Source: Thiocystis violascens DSM 198
GTDB lineage: Bacteria; Pseudomonadota; Gammaproteobacteria; Chromatiales; Chromatiaceae
Length of the DNA: 64,000 nucleotides
Direction of reading: 5' to 3'
Assembly (NCBI RefSeq): GCF_000227745.2
Contig: NC_018012.1
Span: forward strand, 2,774,501 to 2,838,500
The position numbers and the translations under genes are program-made. The notes beneath the pieces are model-generated. The model saw nothing but the letters and a program-made list of their open reading frames with translations. It ran no database searches and was not told where the DNA came from. Numbering within the stretch: the first letter of the stretch is position 1; each line of letters starts with the position of its first letter. Shown in pieces: positions 27,431 through 38,650 of the stretch.

Positions 27431-30400
27431 TTAGGCAGAAAGACACATGAACACCTCGACCCGATGTTCGCGGCGGTCGTCCACCAGCGGAATCCTCGGC
27501 GCGTCCTGCGCGACACCGTCCAGCGCGATCCGCGTCCCGCCCTCGCCATCGACGCCTTGCGTCACGACGATCCGGTAGAACGTCTCCCGATAGCGGTAAC
27601 GCAGCTTGAACCCCTCCCAATCGGCCGGGAGACAGGGCGCGAGATGCAGGGTGTCGACCTCCAGCCGCAGCCCCAGCAGGGATTCCAGGATCAGCCGGTA
27701 CATCCAGCTCGCCGAGCCGGTGTACCAGCTCCAGCCACCGCGCCCGATGTGCGGCGCGACCCCATAGACATCGGCCGCGATCACATAGGGTTCGACTTTG
27801 TAGGTCGCAATATCCGCGGGCGAGCGGCCATGGTTGATCGGGTTGATCATGGCGAAGAGTTCCCAGGCGCGCGCCGCATCTCCCAACTGCGCGAACGCCA
27901 TCGCCGCCCAGATGGCGGCATGGGTGTACTGCCCGCCGTTCTCCCGCACGCCGGGAACATAGCCCTTGATATAGCCCGGATTCAGCGCCGAGGTGTCGAA
28001 GGGCGGATCCAGCAGTTGAATCAATCCGGCACCCCGGCGCACCAGCCGCGCATCCAGCGCCGCCATGCCCATGCGGGCGCGCGTCGGATCGCCGGCCCCG
28101 GAGAGCACCGACCAACTTTGCGCGAGGGAGTCGATCTGACACTCGACCTGACTCGCCGAGCCCAGCGGGGTGCCGTCATCGAAATAGGCGCGACGATACC
28201 AGCCGCCATCCCAGCCATGCCGTTCGATATTCCCGCGCAGTTGCTCGGCCTCCCGCTGGCAGCGCTCGACGAAAGGCAGATCGCCCTGCAAACGTGCGAC
28301 CTCGCTGAACTGCATCAGCACCTCATAGAGGAACCAGCCCAGCCAGATGCTCTCGCCCCGGCCCTGGATCCCGACCAGATTCATGCCGTCGTTCCAGTCG
28401 CCGGAACCCATCAGCGGTAGGCCATGCTCGCCGAAGCGCAGACCGTGCAGGATGGCACGCACGCCATGTTGGTAGAGACTCGCCGATTCGTCGGCCTGAC
28501 CGGGCAGATCGTAATAGGCGTCGTCATCCCCGCTGACCAGACGGCCCTCCAGGAAACGGGCCGTCTCCTCCAGCACGCCGGTATCGCCGGTGGCCAGGAC
28601 ATAGCGGCAGGTCGCCAGCGGTAACCAGAGATAGTCGTCCGAACAACGGGTGCGCACCCCACGGCCCGACGGCGGATGCCACCAGTGCTGCACATCGCCT
28701 TCGGGGAACTGGCGGCCGGCGCAGCGCAGCAGTTGCTCGCGCAGCCGTGCGGGCTCGGCATGGATGAGCGCCATGGCGTCCTGCAACTGGTCGCGGAAGC
28801 CGAAGGCGCCGCCCGACTGGTAGTAACCGCTGCGCGCCCAGAGACGGCAGGCCAGGGTCTGATAGAGCAGCCAGCCGTTGGCCAGGACATTGAGCGCGGC
28901 GTCCGGGGTGTCCACCTGCACCGCGCCCAGGGTGCGCGTCCAATGCCGGCGCACCGCCTCCAACACGGTCCGCGCGACAGCCGCCCCGCGACCGCGATGC
29001 ACCAGGGGGCTGGCATCGTCCGCGCCGCGCCGACCGACCACGCCCAGCCGGAAGACGATCTCCTGCGTCTGCCCCGGCGCCAGATCGAAGCTCGTCTGAA
29101 GCGCGGCACAGGCATCGAGCGCGGCACCGACCTTGCCGGACAGGCGCATTCGTCCCAGCGCGGCCGGCTGGCCGAGTGTCCCGTTGCGACCGATGAATTC
29201 AGTACGGTCGCCGCTGACGGTCCGCGCCGGATCGTCCACGTCGAAAAAAGCGAGGCGGTCAGCGAATTCGGTGTTGTAAGGATTGCGCGCGAAGACTGCG
29301 CCGCTGGTCGGATCGATCTCGGTGATGACGTGCAGCGCCGACTTGGGCCGCAGATCGCCGAGCACCCACTCGACATAGCCGGTCGCGGACAGCCGACGCG
29401 CCTGATGCGACCGGTTGATGACCTTCAACACCGAGAACTTGATGGGCGCGTCCAGGGCGACATAGACCCACAATTCGGACTGGATGCCATCCTCGGTATG
29501 CTCGAAGACGCTGTAGCCGAAGCCGTGGCGGCTGACATACTCCGCGGGGCCGCCGGCGGGCAGCGGTGTCGGTGACCAGACCTGCCCGCTGTCCTCGTCG
29601 CGCAGATAGAAGGCTTCGCCGCTGGTATCGCTCACCGGGTCGTTGTGCCAGGGCGTGAGCCGGAACTCGTGGGCGTTCTCGCTCCAGGTGTAGGCCATGC
29701 CGCTTGCCGAGATGACCGTCCCGAAGTGCGGATTGGCCAGGACATTCACCCAGGGCGCGGGCGTTGTCTGGCCGGGCGTGGTGGCGATGATGTACTCGCG
29801 CCCATCGGGGCTGAAACCGCCCAGCCCATTGTCGAAGAGACGCGGCGCGCGTCCCTCCGGCTCCGCGTCGTTGACCACTTGGGGCGCGATGCTCCGACTC
29901 CATTCGGCAAAGCGGCTGCGGGTCGGGCGCAGGCGTGGCACCCGTTTTTCCGGCGGACCGCGCCGCTTGAGCTGCTCCGCCAGGGTGCCCCGGGTGTCGC
30001 TGAGGATGACCCGTGCCACCGTCTGGAACAGGATGCGGTCCTCGTGGCTGATCTGATCCGCCGGGCGGACGAAGATGCCGCCGGGCCGGTCGATCACATG
30101 CGCCTCGGCGCCCGCCGCGATCAGCCCCAGGATCTGGTCATGGAGGAGTTGCCGATAGCCGGCGCGATCCTCGTTCCAGATCACCAGATCCACGGTCAGC
30201 CCTTTCAAACGCCAATAGGCGTGGGCCTGGACCAGTTGATGGACCAGCTCGATGTTCGCCGGATCGCCGATCTGCACCAGCACCAGCGGCACGTCGCCCG
30301 AGACCGCATGGCTCCAGAGTCCGGATTGCCCACGCCGATTCTGGCTGAGAATGCTCGGCTCGGCGCGCAGCGAGGCATTGGTATAGAGGATCGAACTGGC

Positions 30401-33400
30401 GAGACGCCCGTAGAGCTGCACGTCGGACTGGCTGGCATTGATCTGGCGCAGCACCACCTGACTGTGGGTCCAGGCCAGATCGAAGACGCGATCGGCGAGT
30501 CGCTGATCCTGATATTTCTCGACCAGACCCACGGCCATCTCGCGGCTGTCGCCGATGCCGGTGACCCGATCGATGGTGGCGGATTGATCGGGATCGAGGG
30601 TGATCGTATAGCGGATGGCGACGATCGGATCCAACACCGAGCCAGCGCTGCCCGAGAGCGTGCCGTCCATCGCTTGTGGATTGGCGAGGGTGCGGTCGCG
30701 CCCGATGAAGCGCATCCGATCCGTCTCATAGGAGGCCGCGCCGCAATCGGCTCCGCGCACCACCATCAGGTGAAACAGCCAGGGCGAGGATTCGTCGCGC
30801 GAGCGCGGGCGGCGGGTGCAGAGGATCGCCGGTTGCGGGTCGAGGAGTTCGGTCTGGACGAAGAGATTGCTGAAAGCCGGATGCAGCGCGTCGGCGGCGG
30901 GCGGGGCGAGCACGACCTCGGCGTAACTGGTGATCTCGATGACCCGGCGGGCGCGCCCGCGGTTGGTGAGACGCACCCGGCGCAGCTCGATGTCGTCTTC
31001 CGGCGAGACCGCGATCTCGGTATAGGACTCGATCCCCTGGTCGCGGCGGCGGAATTCGGCTCGCCCTTCCGAGAAGATGGCTTCGAAGCTGTCCGGTTGG
31101 GTGAGCGTCGGCTGATAGGTGGTCGACCAGAACTCGCCGCTCGCCAGGTCGCGCAGATAACAGAAGCTGCCCCAGGAATCGCGGGTCGTATCCTCGCGCC
31201 AGCGGGTGACGGCCAGATCCTTCCAGCGACTGGAGCCGCCGCCGGCGTTGGTGACCATCACATGGTAGCGGCCATTCGACAGCAGCTTCACTTCCGGGAT
31301 GGCGGTGTGAGGGCTGGTGAAGACGCGAATCGGCGACTCCTGACCAGTGTCCGTCGTGCGGATGTCGGTCGGCTCGCCGGTGGCGTGCGAATAGAACGAT
31401 GGGGTCTTGGGGATACGTTCCTGGAGCAGCAGGGCGGTCGCCTGGAACAGCGGTGCCGACATAAAGCGCCGCTGCATCGGACGGTCCAGCAACAGATAGG
31501 CCAGCGACAGGAAACTCATGCCCTGGTGATGGGCCATGAAGGAGCGCACCACGGCGCTGCTCTGCCCGCGCGGCAGCCGCGACGCCGTGTAGTCGATGGC
31601 CTCGTAGAAACCGTAGCGACCTGCGAAGCCGCTCGCGGCAAGGCGCTGGAGATTCTGGCACGCCGCCTCGGGCGCCACCATCAGGGCGAGCGCCGAGGCA
31701 TAGGGTGCAATGACCAGATCCTCGGCCAGCCAGCGTTTGAGTCCCAGGCCGGGCACGCCGAAGGCGTGATACTGATAATTGAGATGAATATCGACCGTGT
31801 TGTAGCCGGACTCGGACACGCCCCAGGGGACGCCGCGCTGCTTGCCATACTGGATCTGCCGGGCGACCGCCGTACGATAGGTCTGATCGAGCAGGGTGTG
31901 ATCGTAGGTCGGCATCACCAGCAGCGGCATCAGGTATTCGAACATGGAACCGCTCCAAGAGAGGAGCGTCGGCTCGCCGGCGGCGACCGTCAGCAGGCGT
32001 CCCAGGGCGAACCAGCTCTCCTGCGGCAGTTGACCCTGTGCGATGGCCACGAAACTGCCCAGGCGAGCCTCCGAGGCCAATAGATCGTAATAGCTCGCAT
32101 CCTGGCGACGATCGGTGACGTTGTAGCCGATCGCCAGCAGATGACGCGACTCGTCGTACAGGAAGTCGTAGTCCATCCGGGCCAACTCACCGGCTTGCAG
32201 GGCCAGGTGTTCGAGCGCGGCGATCCGCTCGCGGGCGCGGTGGCTGGCGTCCAGATCGACATCCTGTTCGAGCGCGGGCGAGCGCTCCGCTTCGAGCCGG
32301 GCCAGTTCTCGTAGCGTGGGAGCCGGTCGCGACGCTCCGGCGTCGCGTGAGGACCGCGCGAGCCAGGGCGCGAGGAACCGCAGATCATCCAGGAGGGCGC
32401 GGCATTGTTGGGCCAACGATAAGGCCCATGCGTGCGTGGCGTCCTCGGTGGATGGGGTCAAATCCAGCGCCGCCGCCTCGGCCGCCGTCTCCAGCGACTC
32501 AAGACAGCCGCAGACCGCCGCGAGTCCGGTTGGCGGCGACTCGATGGCTGACGTCAGCGTTTGCTGGAATGGCGCGAGCACGGTCGGCAGCACGGGCTTA
32601 CGACGCGGCGCGGAACCGGCATACAGCCCGTCCAGCAGAATCCCGAAACTGTCCTCGATCCCCTCCAGCCAGCGCGGGTTGAGGATGGGCGCGTCGATCA
32701 GCGCCAGCAGACCCGGCTGCAGGGTCAGCAGATGACCGGCGAGATTGCCGCTATCCACCGATGAGATATAGATCGGGGCCAGTGGCTTCAGTGTCTGGGT
32801 GTCGTACCAATTGAAGAAATGACCGCGATAGCGCTCCAGGCTGGCCATCGTCTCCAGCGCGCCGGCGGTGCGCGCGATCAGTCCGCCGGTCGTCAGGTAG
32901 CCGAAGTCATGGGCGGCCAGATTGGCGAGCAGCGACAGCCCCATGTTGGTCGGCGAGGTGCGATGCGCGATCACCGCCACCGGATGCTCCTGATAGTTGT
33001 CCGGCGGCAGCCAATGGTCGTCGGGACCGACGAACTGCTCGAAGAAGGCCCAGGTCTTGCGGGACATGGCGCGCAGGAAGCGGAACTGTTCGGCCGTCAG
33101 ACGGGCCTCGCGGCGGATCAGCGGGCGGCTCATCCACCAGGCGAGGCTGGGCGCCGCCAGCCAGAGCAGGAGGATCGGCCCCGCCACGAGGAGCACGGCC
33201 GGTTCGCTCAGGGCCAGGATCAAGGCCGTGAGCAGGGCCAGCGCGGGGGCGATCCACATCGTCCGGTGGAAGGCGACGAGGCTCCGGCCCGCGCGATCCA
33301 GATCGCCCGACGAGGTCCATTCGAGCAGGCGTCGGTGGCTGACCCGCGTCCGCCAAAGGGTGCGGACCATGGCGTCCAGGCTGAAGAATCCCTCATAGGG

Positions 33401-36121
33401 GAGACAAACGACCGTGAACACCGCCTGCGCCAGTTGTCGGCCCGCCGCCTTGAGCGCCGCGGCGAGGTGATGACGCCAGCGCACATCGCCCGGCTTTTGC
33501 AGGAAGCTCAGGAGCGCGGTCAGCAGCGACGGAATCAGCGAAATCCCGAGCACCGCCAGGGTCCAGAACCCAGGGGAGTCCGTGACCGTCCAACCCAGCA
33601 CGAACAGCAGCGTCAGGGCCGCGGACGCCAGACTGCGCCGCAGGTTGTCGGCCAGCTTCCAGCGCGACAAGGCCGACAGCGGGTTTTTGCGCCGTTGTCC
33701 GTCGAGACCGGGGACGCGCGGCAACAGCCAGCAGGCAATCTGCCAGTCGCCGCGAATCCAGCGGTAGCGCCGGCTCACGTCCGCGCTATAGCAGGCGGGA
33801 TAGTCCTCGTACAACTGCACGTCGCTCAACAGCCCCGAGCGGGCGTAGCAGCCTTCCAGCAGATCGTGGCTGAGGATGCGGTTCTCGGGAAAACGCCCGG
33901 CGAGCGCCTGCTCGAAGGCATCGACCTCGTAGATCCCCTTGCCGATGAAGGAACCTTCCTGAAACCAATCCTGGTAGACATCGGAGACGGCGTGGGTATA
34001 GGGATCGATGCCGGCGTCGTTCCCATGCAGCCGCGCGTAACGGGAACGGTTGGCGCCGGGCAGGCTCACGGCCACGCGCGGCTGGAGGATACCGTAGCCC
34101 GCGGTGACGAGTTGCCGGCGCGCATCGTAGGAGGCCCGATTGAGCGGGTGCGCCAAGGCGCCGACCAGTTCGCGTGCGGCGTCGCGCGGGAGCTGGGTGT
34201 CGGTGTCCAGGGTGATGACGTAACGCACGCCGAGCAGGATGTCCGTCGCGCCAACGACCCGCGCGAAGCGATCCCCGGCGTCGCCGCGCAGCAGGGCGTT
34301 CAGGTCGGCCAGCTTGCCGCGCTTGCGCTCGTACCCCATCCAGATCCGCTCCTGCGGATTCCAGCGGCGCGCGCGGTGGAAGAGGTGGAAGGTGTCGCCG
34401 CTGTCGCGCGGGTACTTTTCATTCAGTGCCGCGATCCCTTGCGCGGCCAGATGCGCCAGCGACGCATCGTCCGGCAGGGTTTCCGACGGCGCATCGCGAA
34501 AGTCGGTCAGAAGGCCAAAGTGCAGGCTGTCGTCGCGATTGGCCAGGAAGCGGACCTCCAGCGCCTCGACCAGCGATTCGATGCCCTCGGCGCTGGTGAG
34601 CATGGTCGGCGTCACCACCAGGGTGCGTGACTCGGTCGGAATGCCGGCGGAAAAATCCAGGCGCGGCAGCGGTTCGGGCGTCGCCAGCAGCGTGGCCAGC
34701 CAGTTCGCCAGCGCCAGCGCGAGTTGACTGGTGCCCAGGAGGGCGGGCAACCCCAAGAGCAGGAGCAGCCAATCCGGCACGCCCTCGGACTGCGCCTGCG
34801 TGAGCAGCACCCCGGTGAAGAGCGCCGTCAAGAGGATGATCGTGCCGAGATACAGGACCAAGGGGATCCGGCGGCCCCGTCGTTGCAGTGACGCCACGAG
34901 ACGCAAACTCGCCCGCGCCCGGCGTTCGAGCTGGGATAATCCCCGGTCGATCAGGTAATAGCCCACATGCGCCGTGCGCGCGTCGGCGCCGGGCGAGACC
35001 GCCTGCGCGCCGTCTCGCGCCAGTTCGATCGCGTGGCGCGCCACCTCGGCTTCGGACAGTCGGCTGTTTTTCGCGATCTTTTCCACGACGTGTCGGTAGC
35101 GATCGCGGGTGGCGAACGCCATCCGCCCATACACGCCGCCCGGATCCTCGCGCAGGATCCGTTCGACCAGACTCATGGTTTCGACAAAGGCGCGCCAGTC
35201 CATCGCACCCAGGAAGCGGAGACTGCCGATGCTGTTGCCGATGGACACCTGATCGGCGGCCTGCTGCTGGTTTTCCAACTGCACCAACTGCTCGATCGTC
35301 AGACCCGACTCGGCGAGTTGCTGCTCGATCCAAGTCAGCGGCAGAGCCAGCGCGGAACTCTGGCCTTGCAGCCGGCGCGCCAGCTCCGCCACGAAGGCGC
35401 TCGATAGCGGCGGGTTCGAGCGCGCCATGTCGGCGATCACCAGAATCAGATTCTTCGGATCGCTTTCGGCCATCGCGGTCAGTTGGTCGGCCCAGCCGTC
35501 GGCCAGATTCTGGTCGGTACGGCTCACCGCGATGCGCGCCGCGACCCGGCGCAGATTCTCGATCAGCGTCAGCCGCAGCATGATCGGGATGGCCCACAAC
35601 TCGCCCAGCTTGAGCGTGCCGAGGGTCTGGTAGGCGGCGACGAACCGGCTGAGATTCTCCGGGTCCACCCGGCCATCGCCGTGCGCGATCATCTCCAGCG
35701 CAAGGTCATAGACCCGTGGCAGACCGGTCGATGGACCCCGACTCAGACGCGGCAGTTGCCGGCTGTAACCCTTGGGAAGATGCCGCTTGGCGGTGCGGAT
35801 CTGCTCTTCGATCAGATAGAAATTATCGAGCAGCCATTCGCCGGCCGGCGCGATCCGGCGGTTCTCCGAGACGGCGGCCATGAGCAAGCGGCAGACGCCG
35901 ATCAGGATGGCTTCATTCTCGTTGAGGCGTGCCAGCAGGCGGTCCGGAGGATGTCCGGGCATCAGGGCGTGCGCCTCGGCGAGTCGCTTGCCGTGCTCCT
36001 CCATCTGCACCGCGCTGAAGAGTTCCGAACGCAGCGGCGGCTCGTCGCCGACCGCCACGTCGATCAAACCTTTACCCGGAAGCTGTCTCCTGAATTGGAG
36101 CAGGGTGTCGCGAATCGCCAA
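27431..36121 (-). CDS. ndvB: Cyclic beta-1,2-glucan synthase (NdvB/ChvB type)
   Basis: A giant inner-membrane enzyme of about 2896 aa making cyclic beta-1,2-glucans for the periplasm, with roles in osmoadaptation and host or surface interaction. A helical N-terminal region (1-400) precedes membrane helices near 415-470. A GT84 glycosyltransferase domain follows, with TLDTDTQLP near 639 and YRWIRGDWQ near 787, then more helices near 840-870 and 955-1000. C-terminal beta-sandwich repeats and a GH94 phosphorylase-type barrel follow, with [11 protein letters not shown] near 2444 and [10 protein letters not shown] near 2575. I chose TTG at 36121 because AAGGAG lies 6 bases upstream; ATG at 36196 is possible. 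The IS5 element is inserted exactly at its stop codon. No BON or glgP gene overlaps, but a phosphorylase tail lies beyond the IS. Confidence 0.93.
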   Translation of the reverse strand: MAIRDTLLQFRRQLPGKGLIDVAVGDEPPLRSELFSAVQMEEHGKRLAEAHALMPGHPPDRLLARLNENEAILIGVCRLLMAAVSENRRIAPAGEWLLDNFYLIEEQIRTAKRHLPKGYSRQLPRLSRGPSTGLPRVYDLALEMIAHGDGRVDPENLSRFVAAYQTLGTLKLGELWAIPIMLRLTLIENLRRVAARIAVSRTDQNLADGWADQLTAMAESDPKNLILVIADMARSNPPLSSAFVAELARRLQGQSSALALPLTWIEQQLAESGLTIEQLVQLENQQQAADQVSIGNSIGSLRFLGAMDWRAFVETMSLVERILREDPGGVYGRMAFATRDRYRHVVEKIAKNSRLSEAEVARHAIELARDGAQAVSPGADARTAHVGYYLIDRGLSQLERRARASLRLVASLQRRGRRIPLVLYLGTIILLTALFTGVLLTQAQSEGVPDWLLLLLGLPALLGTSQLALALANWLATLLATPEPLPRLDFSAGIPTESRTLVVTPTMLTSAEGIESLVEALEVRFLANRDDSLHFGLLTDFRDAPSETLPDDASLAHLAAQGIAALNEKYPRDSGDTFHLFHRARRWNPQERIWMGYERKRGKLADLNALLRGDAGDRFARVVGATDILLGVRYVITLDTDTQLPRDAARELVGALAHPLNRASYDARRQLVTAGYGILQPRVAVSLPGANRSRYARLHGNDAGIDPYTHAVSDVYQDWFQEGSFIGKGIYEVDAFEQALAGRFPENRILSHDLLEGCYARSGLLSDVQLYEDYPACYSADVSRRYRWIRGDWQIACWLLPRVPGLDGQRRKNPLSALSRWKLADNLRRSLASAALTLLFVLGWTVTDSPGFWTLAVLGISLIPSLLTALLSFLQKPGDVRWRHHLAAALKAAGRQLAQAVFTVVCLPYEGFFSLDAMVRTLWRTRVSHRRLLEWTSSGDLDRAGRSLVAFHRTMWIAPALALLTALILALSEPAVLLVAGPILLLWLAAPSLAWWMSRPLIRREARLTAEQFRFLRAMSRKTWAFFEQFVGPDDHWLPPDNYQEHPVAVIAHRTSPTNMGLSLLANLAAHDFGYLTTGGLIARTAGALETMASLERYRGHFFNWYDTQTLKPLAPIYISSVDSGNLAGHLLTLQPGLLALIDAPILNPRWLEGIEDSFGILLDGLYAGSAPRRKPVLPTVLAPFQQTLTSAIESPPTGLAAVCGCLESLETAAEAAALDLTPSTEDATHAWALSLAQQCRALLDDLRFLAPWLARSSRDAGASRPAPTLRELARLEAERSPALEQDVDLDASHRARERIAALEHLALQAGELARMDYDFLYDESRHLLAIGYNVTDRRQDASYYDLLASEARLGSFVAIAQGQLPQESWFALGRLLTVAAGEPTLLSWSGSMFEYLMPLLVMPTYDHTLLDQTYRTAVARQIQYGKQRGVPWGVSESGYNTVDIHLNYQYHAFGVPGLGLKRWLAEDLVIAPYASALALMVAPEAACQNLQRLAASGFAGRYGFYEAIDYTASRLPRGQSSAVVRSFMAHHQGMSFLSLAYLLLDRPMQRRFMSAPLFQATALLLQERIPKTPSFYSHATGEPTDIRTTDTGQESPIRVFTSPHTAIPEVKLLSNGRYHVMVTNAGGGSSRWKDLAVTRWREDTTRDSWGSFCYLRDLASGEFWSTTYQPTLTQPDSFEAIFSEGRAEFRRRDQGIESYTEIAVSPEDDIELRRVRLTNRGRARRVIEITSYAEVVLAPPAADALHPAFSNLFVQTELLDPQPAILCTRRPRSRDESSPWLFHLMVVRGADCGAASYETDRMRFIGRDRTLANPQAMDGTLSGSAGSVLDPIVAIRYTITLDPDQSATIDRVTGIGDSREMAVGLVEKYQDQRLADRVFDLAWTHSQVVLRQINASQSDVQLYGRLASSILYTNASLRAEPSILSQNRRGQSGLWSHAVSGDVPLVLVQIGDPANIELVHQLVQAHAYWRLKGLTVDLVIWNEDRAGYRQLLHDQILGLIAAGAEAHVIDRPGGIFVRPADQISHEDRILFQTVARVILSDTRGTLAEQLKRRGPPEKRVPRLRPTRSRFAEWSRSIAPQVVNDAEPEGRAPRLFDNGLGGFSPDGREYIIATTPGQTTPAPWVNVLANPHFGTVISASGMAYTWSENAHEFRLTPWHNDPVSDTSGEAFYLRDEDSGQVWSPTPLPAGGPAEYVSRHGFGYSVFEHTEDGIQSELWVYVALDAPIKFSVLKVINRSHQARRLSATGYVEWVLGDLRPKSALHVITEIDPTSGAVFARNPYNTEFADRLAFFDVDDPARTVSGDRTEFIGRNGTLGQPAALGRMRLSGKVGAALDACAALQTSFDLAPGQTQEIVFRLGVVGRRGADDASPLVHRGRGAAVARTVLEAVRRHWTRTLGAVQVDTPDAALNVLANGWLLYQTLACRLWARSGYYQSGGAFGFRDQLQDAMALIHAEPARLREQLLRCAGRQFPEGDVQHWWHPPSGRGVRTRCSDDYLWLPLATCRYVLATGDTGVLEETARFLEGRLVSGDDDAYYDLPGQADESASLYQHGVRAILHGLRFGEHGLPLMGSGDWNDGMNLVGIQGRGESIWLGWFLYEVLMQFSEVARLQGDLPFVERCQREAEQLRGNIERHGWDGGWYRRAYFDDGTPLGSASQVECQIDSLAQSWSVLSGAGDPTRARMGMAALDARLVRRGAGLIQLLDPPFDTSALNPGYIKGYVPGVRENGGQYTHAAIWAAMAFAQLGDAARAWELFAMINPINHGRSPADIATYKVEPYVIAADVYGVAPHIGRGGWSWYTGSASWMYRLILESLLGLRLEVDTLHLAPCLPADWEGFKLRYRYRETFYRIVVTQGVDGEGGTRIALDGVAQDAPRIPLVDDRREHRVEVFMCLSA

Positions 36122-36229
36122 ATGACTCTCCTTCAAATTTCCAAATCGCTGACGGCGGAGACGCCGCCCTCTCCGGCCACCCTGTCCGGAGATCATCCGC
36201 GGAAGACGGCCGTCCTCCCGTGACTGATG

Positions 36230-36541
36230 TTACTTATGCCGCATGTCATTCTTGACGGACACCACACCGGGTACCGCGCCCGCGACCCGGACCGCCTGAT
36301 TGATGTCGGCCTTGGAGTTGACGAAACCGCTCAACTGGACCACGCCCTTAAAGGTTTCGACGTTGATTTCGGTCGACTTCAGTGTTCGATCATCGAAGAT
36401 GGCCGCCTTGACCTTGGCGGTGATGACGGCATCGTCCACATATTCCCCTGTGGCCTGTTGTGTGGCCGTTGCGGCGCAGCCCAGGAGGGACGCAAGCACG
36501 ATGATGGAGAAAAAAGCCTTGACTTGATTGAATATTCTCAT
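36230..36541 (-). CDS. BON-domain lipoprotein (103 aa)
   Basis: A signal peptide with lipobox (LASLLGCAATA) and one BON domain (about 33-100; YVDDAVITAKVKAAIFDD, VQLSGFVNSKADINQAV, VPGVVSVKNDM). BON domains are thought to bind membranes or polymers and occur in OsmY-type osmotic stress proteins. It is probably an outer-membrane or periplasmic lipoprotein. It is encoded 18 bp downstream of a second BON gene, likely in one operon. Confidence 0.9.
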   Translation of the reverse strand: MRIFNQVKAFFSIIVLASLLGCAATATQQATGEYVDDAVITAKVKAAIFDDRTLKSTEINVETFKGVVQLSGFVNSKADINQAVRVAGAVPGVVSVKNDMRHK

Positions 36542-36559
36542 GATGAGATGCTGGGCGCG

Positions 36560-36994
36560 TTACTTGACGACAAGACCGTTTTCCACCGACTTCACCGCCG
36601 GTACGTTGCGAGCGATTTCCAGCGCCTTGCCGATACTTTGCTGTGAATCGACAACACCGCTCAACATCACGACACCATTCGTGGTGGTGACGTTTATCTG
36701 AAACACCTTCAGCATGGGATCGCCGAGGATGCCCATCTTGATCTTGCCGGTGATCGCGGAGTCATCCACGTACTCTTCGGCTTGCGCGGCCTTCTCGCCC
36801 ATCGAAGCCTTGGCGTCTTCATACTTGACCGCCGCTGTTTCAGCCGCCTGATCGACCTTTTTCCCGGCGGCTTCACCGGGGCCCTCTTGTTCGCAACCGG
36901 CAAGCCCGGCGAGTCCGAGCGTGACGGACAGTAATGCGATGGAAAAAGCACGCTTCGAGAAATGAATCCGCTGGCTGTCGTTATCTTTTTTCAT
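36560..36994 (-). CDS. BON-domain lipoprotein (144 aa)
   Basis: A signal peptide with lipobox (LAGLAGCEQEG), a helical Ala- and Lys-rich linker (about 35-70) and one BON domain (about 72-144; YVDDSAITGKIKMGILGD, GVVMLSGVVDSQQSIGKAL). It is similar in layout to the next gene and probably co-transcribed with it. Likely an envelope stress protein of the OsmY type. I see no regulatory palindrome directly upstream. Confidence 0.9.
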   Translation of the reverse strand: MKKDNDSQRIHFSKRAFSIALLSVTLGLAGLAGCEQEGPGEAAGKKVDQAAETAAVKYEDAKASMGEKAAQAEEYVDDSAITGKIKMGILGDPMLKVFQINVTTTNGVVMLSGVVDSQQSIGKALEIARNVPAVKSVENGLVVK

Positions 36995-37108
36995 GCTGAT
37001 TTCTTCCTGATTCTGAATGGATTGTCTGGTGGTGTTTGTGGTAGAAAGCGGAGGTCATCGATTGGCGCGAATTGTGATTGAATGCGCGTCAATCGATGGG
37101 CTGAAGGA

Positions 37109-37396
37109 TTACTTGAAATGCGACTTGAACGTATCGAAAGAATCCTTGAACGCCTCCCAAACACGGTCGGATTCCATTTTGAATTGTTCCCAGTTGTTTT
37201 CCGCGGCGGCCTGAACCTCTTCCAGCTTTTTCTCGCCTTCCTCGCGTTTGGCGCGCAGCGCGACGAGTTGTTCCTCGTATTTCACCCTGGCATCTTCCTT
37301 GATCTCATGCCCTCGCTCCTGGAGTTTATCGATTTCCTTACTCCATTCGTCAAGCTGCACCTTGATTTGCGCGACATATTCGTCTTTTGTCAACAT
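37109..37396 (-). CDS. Coiled-coil stress-type protein (95 aa)
   Basis: A highly charged, all-helical protein without a signal or membrane segment (KEIDKLQERGHEIKED, EEQLVALRAKREEGEKK and so on), predicted to form a long coiled coil. Proteins of this kind occur next to small stress membrane proteins in other bacteria, but the function is unknown. ATG at 37396 is preceded by an AGGAG-like site (CAGGAGTTATATCCC). Confidence 0.8.
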   Translation of the reverse strand: MLTKDEYVAQIKVQLDEWSKEIDKLQERGHEIKEDARVKYEEQLVALRAKREEGEKKLEEVQAAAENNWEQFKMESDRVWEAFKDSFDTFKSHFK

Positions 37397-37504
37397 GGGA
37401 TATAACTCCTGTTTTGGATCGTTTACCCGGCGGATTGCCGGAATTCAACTGCCTACCCATCGCGGGGCAAGGAATTCATCTCGAATCACCCCTGCCCGAG
37501 GCCG

Positions 37505-37681
37505 TCACCAGGCGATGGGGCCAAAGAACCCGAAAGCGCTGAGTACAAAGAGAATCGCGATCACGATCACAATCGCATTCACGACTTTCTTGACGGTAGC
37601 GTTCATCGGAATATACACATTGACCGCCCAGAGAATGGCTCCAAAGGCGATCAAATTGATGACTAATTGAATATAGGCCAT
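37505..37681 (-). CDS. Small two-helix membrane protein (Thivi_2564-like), copy 1
   Basis: A 58-aa protein: helix 1 (LVINLIAFGAILWAVNVYIPM), a short NATVKK loop and helix 2 (VVNAIVIVIAILFVLSAFG) ending FGFFGPIAW. It is a homolog of 40052-40240 and belongs to a family I associate with Thiocystis-type purple sulfur bacteria. An AAGGA site precedes the ATG at 37681. The best palindromic operator of the window lies 56 bp upstream, so it is a strong candidate member of that regulon. Confidence 0.85.
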   Translation of the reverse strand: MAYIQLVINLIAFGAILWAVNVYIPMNATVKKVVNAIVIVIAILFVLSAFGFFGPIAW

Positions 37682-37737
37682 GGCGTTGATCCTTTCAGAT
37701 GAGGTTAGGGACAGACTACAACGCGCCCTGACAGACG

Positions 37738-37757
37738 TCTGTACGCTAGCGCACAGA
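37738..37757. promoter_or_regulatory. Palindromic operator candidate, site 5 (best copy)
   Basis: TCTGTACGCTAGCGCACAGA. The two halves TCTGTACGCT and AGCGCACAGA are complementary at nine of ten positions. It lies 56 bp upstream of the minus-strand two-helix membrane protein gene. Confidence 0.7.
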
Positions 37758-37857
37758 GACGTCGGGAAGACGCGGAGGTCACCGGCGTCTTGACAGTGCG
37801 ACAACGTGGGCCGCACGCTGAACACAGATGCTTCTGCCGGAAGCACGTTCGCCGGGC

Positions 37858-38460
37858 TTATTTCTTCCAGTAGAAGTCGAAGCGCGCACGGCCAGAGCCA
37901 TCGAGATGCACGGTTTTTCGCTGGGTTTCATCCTGGCCGCGTCGACCGGTCGGGGTAACTTCCACGCTGTAGTCGCCTGGCGGCAGTTGGGCGTAGAACC
38001 AGGGGCCTTTCGACTCGGCGGTCAAGACCGGACCGCTGCGCGCATCCAGAATGTTCACGCGGACCGCCGAGAGATATTCGCCGCTGCCTTGCGTCGCGAA
38101 GAGCAGATGCAGGTTGAACTGACTGGAGAGGGCATTGAGTTCGGTTCGTTCGCTTTCGCCGATGCCGCCCGAGACATAGCGAATGCCGCCATCGCTTTGA
38201 ATGGTCGATGATCGCCCTATCGTGGATCCGTCGTGGCCAGCGTGGCCAGAGGCGGAATCCGCGGATGAAGCCGGCGATGAACCGCTGGTGTCGGCTGGAC
38301 GAATGCCATACGTCGTTTGGGCGTCAGCCACCTGCAAGGCACCAGCGTTCAGGTTCGTCACCTGAACTTGTTCGGTCCGCTGAGCACTGGCTGACGACCA
38401 CGCTCCAGTGCCCAGGATCAACGCCATGGCGATGAAGGTCACTCTTTGCTGATTGATCAT
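37858..38460 (-). CDS. Exported protein with carboxypeptidase-regulatory-like domain
   Basis: A 200-aa protein with a signal peptide (about 1-26, ending SSASAQ), a Ser-, Gly- and Ala-rich linker (about 55-85) and a C-terminal beta-sandwich (about 110-200; YLSAVRVNILDARSGPVLTAESKGPWFYAQLPPGDYSVEVT region) resembling carboxypeptidase-regulatory or transthyretin-like domains. The ending WKK is short and basic. It is probably periplasmic. No specific function can be given. Confidence 0.75.
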   Translation of the reverse strand: MINQQRVTFIAMALILGTGAWSSASAQRTEQVQVTNLNAGALQVADAQTTYGIRPADTSGSSPASSADSASGHAGHDGSTIGRSSTIQSDGGIRYVSGGIGESERTELNALSSQFNLHLLFATQGSGEYLSAVRVNILDARSGPVLTAESKGPWFYAQLPPGDYSVEVTPTGRRGQDETQRKTVHLDGSGRARFDFYWKK

Positions 38461-38650
38461 GTCGAAGTCTCTTTTACTTGATTAAGATGGATGAATGAGG
38501 TGCTGCACGGATGCAGGCGGCGATGCAATGCACCGCTTTAGCCCATACCATTACACACAAGTCTGTAACTTGCTGATTTTTATATAACACGCTCCGGTTT
38601 GTGTTGTTTATATTTCAGCGATTTACAAAGATTTGTGTAACGCGATGGCT

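Noticed and set aside
29645-34630. Plus-strand frames of about 812 and 603 codons opposite the glucan synthase
   Set aside because: Pure shadows of the conserved minus-strand synthase; composition is His-, Gln- and Arg-rich without any domain.
38555-38580. An operator site near AGTCTGTAACTTGCTG upstream of the exported protein gene
   Set aside because: Only the left half matches; the right half is lost.
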